DNA from: JBBROS01 sp963752225
GTDB taxonomy: Bacteria; Pseudomonadota; Alphaproteobacteria; Acetobacterales; Acetobacteraceae
Length of the DNA stretch: 64,000 nucleotides
Direction: 5' to 3'
NCBI GenBank assembly: GCA_963752225.1
Contig: CAVVXS010000007.1
Span: 744,001-808,000, forward strand
How positions within the stretch are numbered: position 1 is the first letter of the stretch; each line of letters begins with the position of its first letter. Under the pieces are notes generated by a model. The model did not search any database, was not told the origin of the DNA, and worked only from the letters and a program-made list of their open reading frames with translations. Made by a program: the position numbers and the translations under genes. Shown here in pieces: positions 40,900 through 49,927 of this stretch.

Positions 40900-42177
40900 T
40901 TGCGTGTCTTCCAACCGCTGCGGCAAGCGCCGACGGCGCTGCTTTGGGGCGGCCTTTCGCTGTCCGCGCTCGGCGACCAGCTTTACGCGGTGGCGCTGGC
41001 CTGGGTCGCGGTCGGCGTGCTCGGCCGCCAAGCCGGCTATCTGTCGGCTCTGCAGGCCGGGGTGGTGCTGCTGGCGGTGCTCGGCATCGGGCGATGGGCC
41101 GACCGCTGGGATCCGCGGCGCAGCATGATCGCCGCCGACCTGGTGCGGGCGGCGATCCTGGCCGCGGTCGTGGCGGCCTGGCTGCTGATGGGCCGTCCGC
41201 ACGCGGCGGGGCTGGTGGCGGCGGTGGTGGTATTGGCGCTGGGACAAGCCGTGTTCCAGCCGGCGCTGCAGGCGGTGCTGCCCGGCGTCGTCGCGGACCC
41301 GAGGCTGCTGCCGGCGGCCAACGGGCTGCTCGACGCGACCGAGCGGAGTGCCCGGCTGCTCGGCCCGGGCCTGGTCGGCTTGGTCGCGGGGATCGTGCCG
41401 GTCGTGCATTTCCTCACCCTCGACGCGCTCAGCTTTCTAGCCTCCGCCTTGGCCTTGCGGCTGATCGGCCGGTGGCGGCCGGCCTCGGTCCCGCGGCTCA
41501 CGACGCGGGAGCCGCTCTGGCACGGCATTTTCCGCGGCCTGCGGGCAGTGCGCAGCCATCGCCTGTTGGGGTTCACGCTGTCGGTGAGCGCCCTGGTCAA
41601 TGGCGGCTGGTTCGCGACCTACTTCCTGGCAGTGCCGCTGCTGATTGAGCGGAACGGGCTGACGGGGCCGGGTGGCGGCGGGCTCGGCGCCTTCGGCCTG
41701 GTGATCTCGGCCTATGGCTGCACCAACCTGGCCGGCACCTTGGTCCTGGGCGGCCGAACCCTGCCGAAACGGCCGCAGTTCCTGATGTTCGGCGGCACGG
41801 CGCTGACGGGAGCCGGCATGGTCCTGCTGGGCCTGGCCGGGCTGCTGCCGGCGGCTTGGCAGCTTGTCGGGCTGGCCGCGGGAGCGGCGGTCAGTGCGGT
41901 CGGCGGCCCGATGAGCGACATCCCGGTGGCCGTGCTGCGGCAAACCCGGCTGCTTCCGGGTGACCGGGCGGCGGCGATGCGCGCATCCATGGCGATGGGC
42001 AATTCCGGGACGCTGGTGGCGATGCTCGCGGCGCCGTCGGTGATCGCGCGGGTGGGCGTCGTGCCGTTCATCGTTTGCTGCGGCGGCTTGCTGTTGGGCC
42101 TCGGCGCGCTCGGGCTGCTGCGGCATTGGCGTTGGGTTGAACCCACGGTGGGCGAGCCGGCCAGGACTCTGCCCTGA
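40900..42177 (+). CDS. major facilitator superfamily transporter
   Basis: About 425 residues with twelve predicted transmembrane helices, resembling the MFS_3/enterobactin-exporter-like group (SLSALGDQLYAVALAWVAV in helix 1, GIGRWADRWDPRRSMIAADLVRA as the loop 2-3 signature, ERSARLLGPGLVGLVAG in helix 5). Drug or siderophore export is typical of the group, substrate unknown. The start is uncertain: no in-frame ATG lies close, and TTG 40900 (giving LRVFQPLRQ just before helix 1) has AGG about 10 nt upstream; TTG 40846 and ATG 40771 are alternatives, the last overlapping the divergent gene. Confidence 0.82.
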   Translation: MRVFQPLRQAPTALLWGGLSLSALGDQLYAVALAWVAVGVLGRQAGYLSALQAGVVLLAVLGIGRWADRWDPRRSMIAADLVRAAILAAVVAAWLLMGRPHAAGLVAAVVVLALGQAVFQPALQAVLPGVVADPRLLPAANGLLDATERSARLLGPGLVGLVAGIVPVVHFLTLDALSFLASALALRLIGRWRPASVPRLTTREPLWHGIFRGLRAVRSHRLLGFTLSVSALVNGGWFATYFLAVPLLIERNGLTGPGGGGLGAFGLVISAYGCTNLAGTLVLGGRTLPKRPQFLMFGGTALTGAGMVLLGLAGLLPAAWQLVGLAAGAAVSAVGGPMSDIPVAVLRQTRLLPGDRAAAMRASMAMGNSGTLVAMLAAPSVIARVGVVPFIVCCGGLLLGLGALGLLRHWRWVEPTVGEPARTLP

Positions 42178-42181
42178 CCCG

Positions 42182-42201
42182 CCGGGGGCGAGCGCCCCCG
42201 G
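42182..42201. terminator. bidirectional hairpin between convergent MFS and DUF1501 genes
   Basis: CCGGGGGC (42182-42189) / GCCCCCGG (42194-42201) with a GAGC loop, 5 nt after the MFS stop and 10 nt after the DUF1501 stop. Strong GC stem, no T tract on either side. Confidence 0.55.
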
Positions 42202-42211
42202 ACCCGCCGGC

Positions 42212-43417
42212 CTATGCGCGGATCAGCCCTGTGGCCGGCGGCACGTCCTCGCTGCCCGGAAAGGCTTGCAGCAAGGCCCGGCGGTCGAGCTTCAGATGCG
42301 CGGCCAGCAGCCCCTTCGCGAGCGCCCGCAGGTCGAGGCTGGGCTGCAGGTCGCGCGCTTCGAACAGATTGCCGTCGGCCAGGCCCGGCCAGTCGGCTTG
42401 CACCCGGCCACCCGCCACGGCGCCGCCGGCCAGGAACGCGACCGTCCCGGTGCCGTGGTCGGTGCCGCCGGTGCCGTTCGCGTGCACGGTGCGGCCGAAC
42501 TCGGTCATCACCAGCACCGCCGTCCGCTGCCACGCCTCGCCCAGCCCGTCGCGCAGCGCCGTCAACCCATCATCGAGCTGCTTCAGCGGGGCCGCCAGCC
42601 GCTGCACCTGGCCGGCATGGGTGTCCCAGCCGCCCAGCTCCATCGCCGCGACGCGCGGCCCGTCGGCCGCAGCGAGCAACCGGCCGGCGGTGCCGGCGAG
42701 AGTGGCGAACGCATAACGCCCGCCAGCCGGCGCATCCGGCTGATGCATCGCGAGCTGCGCGCCGGTGAACCCGCGCTCGGCCAACCCTTGCCGCAGCGAC
42801 GGGCCGGTGACCGGGTCGGCGGCATGCAACGCGATCAGGCGGGCATAGAGGTCCGGCTGCGGCTGGGTGAAGCTTTGCGGCGCATAGGCGCCGACCGGGG
42901 CCGGCCCGCGCAGCAACAACGGCGCGCTGATGCCGATCGAGATGGGCTGCGCCGTCGCGGGTCCGGCCGCCATCTGCCCGACTGCGCGGTTCAGCCAACC
43001 CGAGGTCATGCGCTGGTCGGCGCCGCTTTCCATCAGGTCCTGCGCCTCGAAATGGCTGCGGGTGCGGACGTGGCCGGCGACCGCGTGCACCGGCAGCAGC
43101 TCACCGGCGCGATACATCCCGTGCAGCCCGGTGAGAACAGGGTGCAGCGCGAAATAGCCGCCGAGTTCGAGCATGCCGTCCGGCTGTCCCGGCGCCGGCG
43201 GCAGCAGGCTGCCGCGTTGGGCGGCGAGCGCGGCGTCGCCGTACGGGATCACCGCTGCGAGCCCGTCGAGCGCGCCGCGCAGGATGACCACGACCAGCCG
43301 GCGGTCCGTCGGCGCCGCGGCCAGGGCCAGCGAGGCGCGGCCGAGGCTGATGGCCGCCCCGAGGCCCAGCAGTGCGCCGCGGCGGCTGAGTCGGTGACGG
43401 TAGGCGGGTCGCGTCAT
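42212..43417 (-). CDS. DUF1501 protein exported by the Tat pathway
   Basis: 401-residue protein of the DUF1501 family, a sulfatase/alkaline-phosphatase-like fold of unknown activity. The N-terminus RHRLSRRGALLGLGAAISLG has a twin-arginine signal (SRRGALL), and mature residues begin near AAAPTDRR. Family motifs are LVVVILRGALDGLAAVIPY, SHFEAQDLMESGA, ELGGWDTHAGQ, VLVMTEFGRTVHANGTGGTDHG and LDLRALAKGLLAAHL. The TEFGRT...GTDHG segment probably binds metal. ATG 43417, 2 nt after the stop of the DUF1800 gene, forming the usual DUF1800-DUF1501 pair. Confidence 0.9.
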   Translation of the reverse strand: MTRPAYRHRLSRRGALLGLGAAISLGRASLALAAAPTDRRLVVVILRGALDGLAAVIPYGDAALAAQRGSLLPPAPGQPDGMLELGGYFALHPVLTGLHGMYRAGELLPVHAVAGHVRTRSHFEAQDLMESGADQRMTSGWLNRAVGQMAAGPATAQPISIGISAPLLLRGPAPVGAYAPQSFTQPQPDLYARLIALHAADPVTGPSLRQGLAERGFTGAQLAMHQPDAPAGGRYAFATLAGTAGRLLAAADGPRVAAMELGGWDTHAGQVQRLAAPLKQLDDGLTALRDGLGEAWQRTAVLVMTEFGRTVHANGTGGTDHGTGTVAFLAGGAVAGGRVQADWPGLADGNLFEARDLQPSLDLRALAKGLLAAHLKLDRRALLQAFPGSEDVPPATGLIRA

Positions 43418-43419
43418 GG

Positions 43420-44733
43420 TCAGCGCCTTTGCATCTCGGGAGAAGCGAGCAGCAGTGTGACGGCGTCGCGCCGCGACCCGGCCTGGCGGAGGGCCGTTGC
43501 CGTCGCCGGGCTCAGCAGCGGGCCGAGCGCCGCATCGGCCAATTGCATCGGCTCCGGCAGCTCCGGTCGGCCGGCAAAGCCATAGGCCCAGTCCACCCGG
43601 CGCAGCAGCGCCTCCGGCCCGGTCCATTCCGCCGCCGCGTCCACCCAGCCGTTCGGCAGCGGCGCGTTGAACGCCGGCTGCCCGAGCCCCGCCAGCAGCG
43701 GCAGCAGGTCCGGCCGGCGCTCGGGCGGGAGGGCGGCGGCGCGGAACACCGCAATCAGGTAGTCCTGCGGCGGCCGCACTTTCGTCAGCTTCTCCCAGGC
43801 GGCCGGGAGGTCCACCAGCGCCGCCGCCGCCGCGCCGAGGTCGCCGCCGGTGTCGCGCAGCACGCCCTCGATCCGCCGGACGGCGGCGGCCGGCGGCACG
43901 TCGGCGACGAAATGCTGCACGAGCTTCGTAGCGAGGTGCCGATACGTCGCCGGATGCGTGCCCAGCGCCTGCAACGCGAGCACGCCGCCGTCCTCGCCTT
44001 CCGGATAGCGGCGGCCGAGCACCAGCTTGTCGCCGGGCTCGGCCAAAGCGGGGCGGAAGCGGAAGCCGGGCGGGTCGTTCCGTTCCACCGACCAGCCGGT
44101 GAGCACGCGGCCAAATTCGGTCACGTCCGCCTGCGAGTAGCCGGACGCCGGGCTCACGGTGTGCAGCTCGAGGCATTCGCGGGCCAGGTTCTCGTTCAAG
44201 CCGCGGTTGCCGCGTTTGCCGGCCGGGCTGTGCGGCCCCGCCGACATGGGGTTGTCGAGGTAGACCAGCATCGCCGGGTGACGCATGACCGCCAGCAGCA
44301 TGTCGGCGAAGCGGCCGGTGACGTGCGGCCGGATGGCGTCGTGCACATAGGCGCCGACCAGTGAGGCGATCATGCCTTTGCGGATGCTGACGGTGAAATG
44401 GTTCGCCCAGAACCAAACCAGGCGCTCGCGGAACGGTGTTCCGGTGGTCAGGGCATGGTCCAGCAGGGCCCGGCTGTCGGCACGGTAGATCGCCCGGGCG
44501 TGTCCGGTCTCGGCGGTGGCAAGCGGGCCGCCTGCCGCGTCCTTGCCGTCCCGGCGTGCCTGCCGGTCCTGCTCGAAGGCCGCGAACGCCTCGGCCACGC
44601 TGGCCGCCGGCGGGCCCGGGTCGGGCCCCGCCAGTTGCTGCACGAGCCAGCGCCGCGGGTCGGCGAGATCGACCTCCCCAGGGGTTCGCCCGAGCCCGAA
44701 CCGGATGCTGGCGACGGCGGCGGTCGTGTCCAT
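43420..44733 (-). CDS. DUF1800 protein, partner of DUF1501
   Basis: 437-residue protein of the uncharacterised DUF1800 family, nearly always encoded beside DUF1501. Conserved stretches are IRFGLGRTPGEVDL, RERLVWFWANHFTVS, LLAVMRHPAMLVYLDN, GLNENLARECLELHTVSP, YSQADVTEFGRVLTGW and HLATKLVQHFVAD. No signal peptide is seen at the N-terminus, unlike its Tat-targeted partner, so export as a complex with DUF1501 is possible. ATG 44733 (MDTTAAVASI). Confidence 0.9.
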   Translation of the reverse strand: MDTTAAVASIRFGLGRTPGEVDLADPRRWLVQQLAGPDPGPPAASVAEAFAAFEQDRQARRDGKDAAGGPLATAETGHARAIYRADSRALLDHALTTGTPFRERLVWFWANHFTVSIRKGMIASLVGAYVHDAIRPHVTGRFADMLLAVMRHPAMLVYLDNPMSAGPHSPAGKRGNRGLNENLARECLELHTVSPASGYSQADVTEFGRVLTGWSVERNDPPGFRFRPALAEPGDKLVLGRRYPEGEDGGVLALQALGTHPATYRHLATKLVQHFVADVPPAAAVRRIEGVLRDTGGDLGAAAAALVDLPAAWEKLTKVRPPQDYLIAVFRAAALPPERRPDLLPLLAGLGQPAFNAPLPNGWVDAAAEWTGPEALLRRVDWAYGFAGRPELPEPMQLADAALGPLLSPATATALRQAGSRRDAVTLLLASPEMQRR

Positions 44734-44800
44734 GGGGTTGACCTGTGGCCTCGATCGTTACGGCGGTTCGGAACGCGCGGTCGTGTGCAGCGGACGGGGT

Positions 44801-44828
44801 TTGCATCGCCGCACCATGCTGCTATACG
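44801..44828 (+). promoter_or_regulatory. probable promoter of the tRNA-Lys gene
   Basis: TTGCAT (44801-44806) and TATACG (44823-44828) spaced by 16 nt, followed by a GC-rich discriminator GCGCGCC, as is typical for stable-RNA promoters under stringent control. The tRNA begins 38 nt downstream. Confidence 0.4.
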
Positions 44829-44865
44829 GCGCGCCTCGCGTCGGCCCACGGGCGGCGCGGCCGGC

Positions 44866-44941
<76 letters not shown>

Positions 44942-44998
44942 CGCCGTTTCATCTCACCAGCAACTGCTCTGAAGCACCGACGCGGTCATAGCTGCGCT

Positions 44999-46123
44999 AT
45001 GACGAGCCTCGACCACGCGTCCATCAAGGAGCTCCCGATCAACTTGTTCCGCCGGCGGCGGGTCGGCCTGTTCGATCCGCTCGAGCAGGACGGGGACTTC
45101 AAGGTGATCATCCCGGCGCAGGAAGCCGTGATCCCGGCCTGCCCGGTTGTCCAGTCCAGCATGGCCGGGGCGCCCGCCAGCGCCGAAGCGCCCTTCCATT
45201 ACCTGTTTCCCGAAGTGGCGATGACCCGTGTCGCCAACGCGATCGTGTCGAGGACCGGGGCGGTGCTGAGGAACAACATGGCCATCGAGGAAACGCTCGA
45301 AGGGTCGCTGGCCGAGAACTTCAGCCAAGCCGACCTCGGCGATCCCGTGGACGCTCCCACCGTGGTTGCCGCGTCGCGCTACGGCAACTTCAACCACGCC
45401 ATCTTCATGTGCGAGATCCTGCCGCTGTTCTACGTCGCATCGCTGGACGAGCAGACCCGTCTCGCGCCCAAGATTCTGTATTTCGACCGCCGCTATTGCA
45501 GCCCGGCGTTCGAAGCCGAGCGCTTCACGCTGCTCGACGCGCTCGGCTTGAGCGGCGCGACGCGGGACGGTTGGGCGAACAGCGCGGTCCGGGCCGACAC
45601 GGTCTTGATCCCCACCGTGTCCCGGCGGCAGGGTGCGTTCCGGGCCTCGCTCATCACCCGGTTCCTGACCGGCACCTTTGCCGCGTACCGGCCGCCGCCG
45701 GGGGCCGCTGCGGCCGGAGCCGAGCGGATCTACATCTCGCGCCGCCACGCGGCCTCGCGCGTGCCGGAGAACATAGACGAGCTCGAAGCTGCCGCGGTTG
45801 AGCGCGGGTTCACGCCGGTGCATCTCGAGAACCTCACCATCGCCGAACAGATTACCCTGATGCGGGGTTGCCGGCTGGTGATTGCCGAGCATGGCGCGGG
45901 GCTGGTGAACCTGATGTTCTGCGTCGGCGGCACCCGGGTGGTCGAGCTGTTCCCGAGTGCCATGTATGCCAAGTGGACGTTCCGGTTCACGGCCTATGTC
46001 GCCGGCGTGGATTATGCCTGCGCCGCGTTCGCGGTCCCGGAGGGCTGGGTCTATAACCGCGACCCCGTCTACATTCCCATCGACGACTTCATCCGCTGCC
46101 TCGACAGCCTCGTGACCGATTGA
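44999..46123 (+). CDS. GT61 (DUF563) glycosyltransferase
   Basis: 374-residue protein of the glycosyltransferase 61 family. The conserved core is in the C-terminal half: RIYISRRHAASRVPENIDEL, the ENLTIAEQITLMRGCRLVIAEHGAGLVNLMF stretch containing the EHGAGL nucleotide-sugar signature (about residue 296), and VVELFPS. The N-terminal half has the NFNHAIFMCEILPLFYVA motif also typical of the family. ATG 44999. It converges with the methyltransferase gene 18 nt away, which may act on the same glycan, but both stand apart from the 11.9-22.8 kb cluster. Substrate unknown. Confidence 0.87.
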   Translation: MTSLDHASIKELPINLFRRRRVGLFDPLEQDGDFKVIIPAQEAVIPACPVVQSSMAGAPASAEAPFHYLFPEVAMTRVANAIVSRTGAVLRNNMAIEETLEGSLAENFSQADLGDPVDAPTVVAASRYGNFNHAIFMCEILPLFYVASLDEQTRLAPKILYFDRRYCSPAFEAERFTLLDALGLSGATRDGWANSAVRADTVLIPTVSRRQGAFRASLITRFLTGTFAAYRPPPGAAAAGAERIYISRRHAASRVPENIDELEAAAVERGFTPVHLENLTIAEQITLMRGCRLVIAEHGAGLVNLMFCVGGTRVVELFPSAMYAKWTFRFTAYVAGVDYACAAFAVPEGWVYNRDPVYIPIDDFIRCLDSLVTD

Positions 46124-46141
46124 GGGCAGGCGGGGAGTCCG

Positions 46142-46801
46142 TCACGGTGCGGGTCCCGTGACCGGCGCCTGCCGCGCGCCTTGCGGACGGCGCTCCAACA
46201 CGACGACGCTGTCGTAGCAGCAGACCGCGTCGGTCGTACGCGTGAACGGCGACACCGGCAGGGCGCCGCGGGTGTGCATCGCGTTCAGGTCGTCCAGCCG
46301 ATCCTTGACGAACTCCATGAACGAGCCCGGCGCCCGCACCCCGGCGTCGAACTCGGGCCAGTAGCAAGTGTGGGTGTCCTCGACCAGGTAGACGCCGCGC
46401 GGGTGCATGCGCTGATACAGCAGGTCGAATGTCGCGATCATGTGCGGCATGCGGTGGCTGCCGTCGTCGAGCACGATGTCGATCCGCGGATGCGCCTCGA
46501 GGATCCGGTCCATGAGCGCCGGGTCGTCCTGGCTGCCGATGAAGATCTCGATGCCGTCGGAGGCGTGCTGCGCGCAGTCCGGGTCGATGTCGACGCCCAG
46601 GATGGTCGCGCCGGGACCGAAATACTCCTTCCACATCGCCAGCGAGCCGCCGCCGAACACCCCGATCTCCAGCACGGTCGGGGATTGGCCGCGGAACCGG
46701 GCGAAGTGCCGTTCATAGATGTCGAAATAATGCAGCCATTTGTGCATGCGAAGATGCGCGTTGTTCATGAAGTAGCGGTGGAGAGTTCCCTCAATCGCCA
46801 T
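46142..46801 (-). CDS. class I SAM-dependent methyltransferase, CmcI/macrocin-like
   Basis: 219-residue methyltransferase. The SAM-binding strand is VLEIGVFGGGSLAMWKEYFGP (split over residues 43-63), followed by the acidic ILGVDIDPDCAQH, then IFIGSQDDPALMDRIL, IDIVLDDGSHRMPHMIATFDLLY and VYLVEDTHTCYW. DDGSH and EDTHT are the metal-binding positions of CmcI- and TylF-like sugar or antibiotic O-methyltransferases. ATG 46801. It converges with GT61, so methylation of a surface sugar is a reasonable guess. Upstream 46802-47029 is a 228-nt region without a clear gene. Confidence 0.85.
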   Translation of the reverse strand: MAIEGTLHRYFMNNAHLRMHKWLHYFDIYERHFARFRGQSPTVLEIGVFGGGSLAMWKEYFGPGATILGVDIDPDCAQHASDGIEIFIGSQDDPALMDRILEAHPRIDIVLDDGSHRMPHMIATFDLLYQRMHPRGVYLVEDTHTCYWPEFDAGVRAPGSFMEFVKDRLDDLNAMHTRGALPVSPFTRTTDAVCCYDSVVVLERRPQGARQAPVTGPAP

Positions 46802-47029
46802 GGCAGCACCTCGCCTGGAACCTCGAGCCTCGTGCGCGACGACTGCCGGTGCAAGCCCGCATCACGCCGTCTCATTTCCCGCTTTGGGCGCCGGCGGCGC
46901 CTGCATGACGACCAGGCCGGCCAGGCGCAACGCCTCCGCCAGGTGTTCGGCCCTGCGTTCTCCGGCCGTTGCGCCGCCGCACCAGCGCCTGGGCGATGAT
47001 GCTGCGAAGATAGGTGGGGTCGGCGGGCG

Positions 47030-48790
47030 TCAGATCGGGTGTCCAGCGGCTTTCGCCGGCTCCGCTGCGCGCAGCGCTCCATCCCTGAGCACGAGCGAGG
47101 CGTCGTGCCACCGCGCGACCTCGGCCCGGTGAGCGATCGAAAGGATGGTGGTGTTGGGCAACTGCTCGCGCAGGAGGCGGTACAGATCGGCTTCGGCTTC
47201 CGGATCCAGGCTAGCCGTCGCTTCGTCCAGAAACAGCCAGGCCGGCTCGAGCAGGAGCGCGCGGGCCACGGCCAAGCGCTGCTGCTCGCCCCCGGACAGC
47301 CGCTGCGCCCAGGGCTGCTCGGTGTCCAGATCGGGCAGCAAGGCATCCAGCCCGACGTCGGTCAGCGATCGACGCACCGCCGCGTCTGAAATCTCCGACG
47401 GCGACCGCGGGTAGGCGACCGCATGGCGCAGCGTGCCGAGTGGGATGTAGGGGCGTTGCGGCAGAAACAGGATCTTGCCCGAAGGCCGCTCAACCGTGCC
47501 GCTGCCGAACGGCCAAATGCCGGCGATCGCGCGGAACAAGGTGGATTTCCCGGTGCCCGACCGCCCTGACACCACCGTGGACCGCCCCGACGGCAGGTCC
47601 AGATCAGCCCCGGCCAGCAGCGCCCGGCCGTCCGGCAATGCCAGCGTCACATCATGCAGCACGACGCCGTCGCCCCCCGATCGGACGCGCACGCCGCCTT
47701 CCGCCAGAGCCCGCGCGGTGCCGATCGCGTTGTGGAAACCGGTCAAGCGGTCGACGGTGGCGCGCCAGACCGCCAACTCGGCATAGGAATTGACAAACCA
47801 GGACAGGGCATCCTGCACGGTCGCGAAGGCGCCGGCGATCCGGGTCAGGTCGCCGAAGGTGATGGCGCCTGAGAAATAGCGCGGACCAGCCACCACGAAC
47901 GGGAAGATGGCCGCGACTTGGCTGTAACCGGCGATTAAGGCATTCACCTTTTTCTGCCGGTTCATCAGCGACCGGACGTTGCCGATGATTGCCGCGAACC
48001 GGGTCCGCAAGCCGAATTCCTCCGACGCCTCGCCGGCGTGCAGCGCGACGCCTTCGGCGTTCTCCCGCACCCGCACCAGGGCGAAGCGGAACTCGGCCTC
48101 GACCTTCTGCCGCTGGAACTCGATGCTGGCGAGCGGCTTGCCGATCAGGTGGGTGAGGGCGGTGCCGAGGATCGCGTATAGGATGGCGACGAACACCATG
48201 TAGCCGGGGACCGGCACTCCGAGCAGCGTGACCGTGCCCGACAACACCCACAGGATCTGCGCGAAGCTGATCAGGGTCACGACTTGCGACAACAGCTCGA
48301 GCCCGAGCCGCAGCGTGTCGTCGGTGAAGGAGCGCATATCTTCGGCGATCCGCTGGTCCGGGTTGTCCGTCGCGCCCGGGCCTTGCTGCAACCCGATCGT
48401 GTAATAGGCGCGGTCGGACAGCCAGTCGGCCAAGAGCCGGCCAGTCATCCAGGCGCGCCAGCGGATCTGCAGCCATTGGCGCAGGTAGGTGCGGTAGATC
48501 GCGATCAGGACGTAGGCGGCGGCCAGGAGGGTGAAGCCTGGCATGTAGCCGTCCTCGCCCGAATGGCCGAACAGCAGCAGCGATTGGAATGCGGTGCCAT
48601 CCTTATTTTGGATGCTGTTGAAGAACGCGCCCTGCCAGGTGTTGAGCTGGACGTTGATCCACACGATGACGAGGTTGAGCACGATGATGCTTGCGAGCAG
48701 CAGGCGCGCGCTCCAGCGCTCCTCGGAGCGGAAATACGGCAGCGCAAGCCGCCAGGCGTCGCGCAGGACGGCGCCGATGCCGGGCTTCAC
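47030..48790 (-). CDS. SbmA/BacA-like ABC transporter with fused ATPase
   Basis: 586-residue protein: SbmA/BacA-type membrane domain (about residues 1-340) with ATP-binding domain (about 375-575), the YddA/BclA architecture that transports peptides or very-long-chain-lipid-related substrates. Membrane motifs are RWRAWMTGRLLADWLSDRAYY, NPDQRIAEDMRSFTDD and VRENAEGVALHAGEASE. The ATPase has Walker A SGRSGTGKST (about 410), LPQRPYIPLGTLRHAVAYP, signature LSGGEQQRLAVARALL and Walker B AWLFLDEATASLD. Start GTG 48790 with GGGAGA upstream and a 4-nt GTGA overlap with the DUF3253 gene. BacA-type proteins in this phylum often protect against antimicrobial peptides. Confidence 0.9.
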   Translation of the reverse strand: MKPGIGAVLRDAWRLALPYFRSEERWSARLLLASIIVLNLVIVWINVQLNTWQGAFFNSIQNKDGTAFQSLLLFGHSGEDGYMPGFTLLAAAYVLIAIYRTYLRQWLQIRWRAWMTGRLLADWLSDRAYYTIGLQQGPGATDNPDQRIAEDMRSFTDDTLRLGLELLSQVVTLISFAQILWVLSGTVTLLGVPVPGYMVFVAILYAILGTALTHLIGKPLASIEFQRQKVEAEFRFALVRVRENAEGVALHAGEASEEFGLRTRFAAIIGNVRSLMNRQKKVNALIAGYSQVAAIFPFVVAGPRYFSGAITFGDLTRIAGAFATVQDALSWFVNSYAELAVWRATVDRLTGFHNAIGTARALAEGGVRVRSGGDGVVLHDVTLALPDGRALLAGADLDLPSGRSTVVSGRSGTGKSTLFRAIAGIWPFGSGTVERPSGKILFLPQRPYIPLGTLRHAVAYPRSPSEISDAAVRRSLTDVGLDALLPDLDTEQPWAQRLSGGEQQRLAVARALLLEPAWLFLDEATASLDPEAEADLYRLLREQLPNTTILSIAHRAEVARWHDASLVLRDGALRAAEPAKAAGHPI

Positions 48791-49065
48791 GCAGGTTCTC
48801 CCGCGCCGCGCTTGATGCGCAGGCGGATCACTCCGCGCACCTCGTCGGCCGGGATCACCCGGCCCTTGCGCAAGATGTCGATGCGCCCGGCCCCGGCAAG
48901 CCGGACGGCGGCTTGGCGAACCGGCGTCAGCAGCGACTGCCAGCCGTCCGGATCCGGGCCGGGATGCAAGGCCCGGGCGACTTCGCTGGGGCAGATCGAC
49001 TTGTCGGGGCCGCGGGCGGTGGTCAGCTGGAGGATGCTGGCTTCGATACGGGTCGGCTCGGTCAT
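48787..49065 (-). CDS. DUF3253 small winged-helix-like protein
   Basis: 92-residue protein of the DUF3253 family. Conserved features are an N-terminal helix (ASILQLTTARGPDKSICPSE), a VARALHP helix, GWQSLLTPVRQAAVRLAGAGRIDILRKG with a winged-helix look, and a final VRGVIRLRI strand. Function unknown; the fold suggests nucleic-acid or protein binding. ATG 49065 is used, since upstream in-frame sequence resembles shadow coding. Its stop overlaps the ABC transporter start. Confidence 0.83.
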   Translation of the reverse strand: MTEPTRIEASILQLTTARGPDKSICPSEVARALHPGPDPDGWQSLLTPVRQAAVRLAGAGRIDILRKGRVIPADEVRGVIRLRIKRGAGEPA

Positions 49066-49110
49066 GGCGGCGACGCTGGCGCAAGCCGGGTGTCGCCGCA
49101 AGTCGCTGCG

Positions 49111-49764
49111 TCAGGCGGTATGGCGCGTCTGAACGGCCGTGCCGAACAGGCTGCCTTCCCCGGCATCGCAGCCCAGGCCGGACAGCAATGCCCGCTGGGC
49201 CTCGGTTTCGATTCCGGGGACGACGCTGCGCAGGCCATGGCTGCGGGCCATGCGCAGCAAGGTCGCGACCGAGGCCGTCGCGGCGGCAATGCCCGGCACG
49301 GCGGCGATGGCGCCGGGTGCAAACACGACCGTCGAGAGCGGCAGGCGCGGCACCAATCCGGCCGTCCGGGCCGAGAACCCGCGCAGGGCGACGCCGATGC
49401 CTTGGTCCCGCATCGCCGACAGCGCGAGCAGGGCCTCGATGCCGGCCTGCTCGACACCGCCGCGCGACACGGCAAGCTCGAGTTGGTCCGCCGCCGTGCC
49501 GGCCCGGAGGAGCGCCTCAGCAGCAAGGGCGGGAAGCGGTTGGAACGGGGGGGACACGGCGAGGCTCACGAGCAGGCCGCTCGATTGCGCCAGTTCACAG
49601 GCGAGTTCGAGTGCCGCCGAGACCGGCACGCCGGCCGGCACACGAACGGTGTAGCCGATCCGCTCGCCGGAGCTTAGCGCGAGCCGTGGGGTGGCTCGGA
49701 ACCGAGGCCGGATGTCGGTCGGATAGGGCGCGGGACGCCGGGCAAGATGCTGGACGAACGTCAT
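49111..49764 (-). CDS. degenerate EAL-domain protein
   Basis: 217-residue stand-alone domain with the outline of an EAL c-di-GMP phosphodiesterase but without its active site. The C-terminal RSVVPGIETEAQRALLSGLGCDAGEGSLFG aligns by eye to the 'VVAEGVET..Q...L...GCD..QGYLF' end of EAL domains (split here over about residues 170-205), and LELAVSRGGVEQ and GIGVALRGF sit at the ExTE/N and DDFGTG strands, where the acidic metal ligands are replaced. The EAL tripeptide itself is absent. It probably binds c-di-GMP weakly or serves as a protein-interaction module. ATG 49764 with no strong ribosome-binding site. It precedes the DUF3253-ABC pair by 45 nt. Confidence 0.7.
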   Translation of the reverse strand: MTFVQHLARRPAPYPTDIRPRFRATPRLALSSGERIGYTVRVPAGVPVSAALELACELAQSSGLLVSLAVSPPFQPLPALAAEALLRAGTAADQLELAVSRGGVEQAGIEALLALSAMRDQGIGVALRGFSARTAGLVPRLPLSTVVFAPGAIAAVPGIAAATASVATLLRMARSHGLRSVVPGIETEAQRALLSGLGCDAGEGSLFGTAVQTRHTA

Positions 49765-49927
49765 CGGGGGTGATGTTCCAGGAACGGGTTGCCGTCTCGT
49801 TTTCCGGGAAAAACCTGAAGAAGGTCTTAATGGTGGCCGTGGCGGTTGTGAGATCGTGCCGCGCCGCTGGCTGGAACCGCGGCCGTTGTCGCCCCACTTA
49901 CCGGCCTGACCTAAAACGGAGACATCT

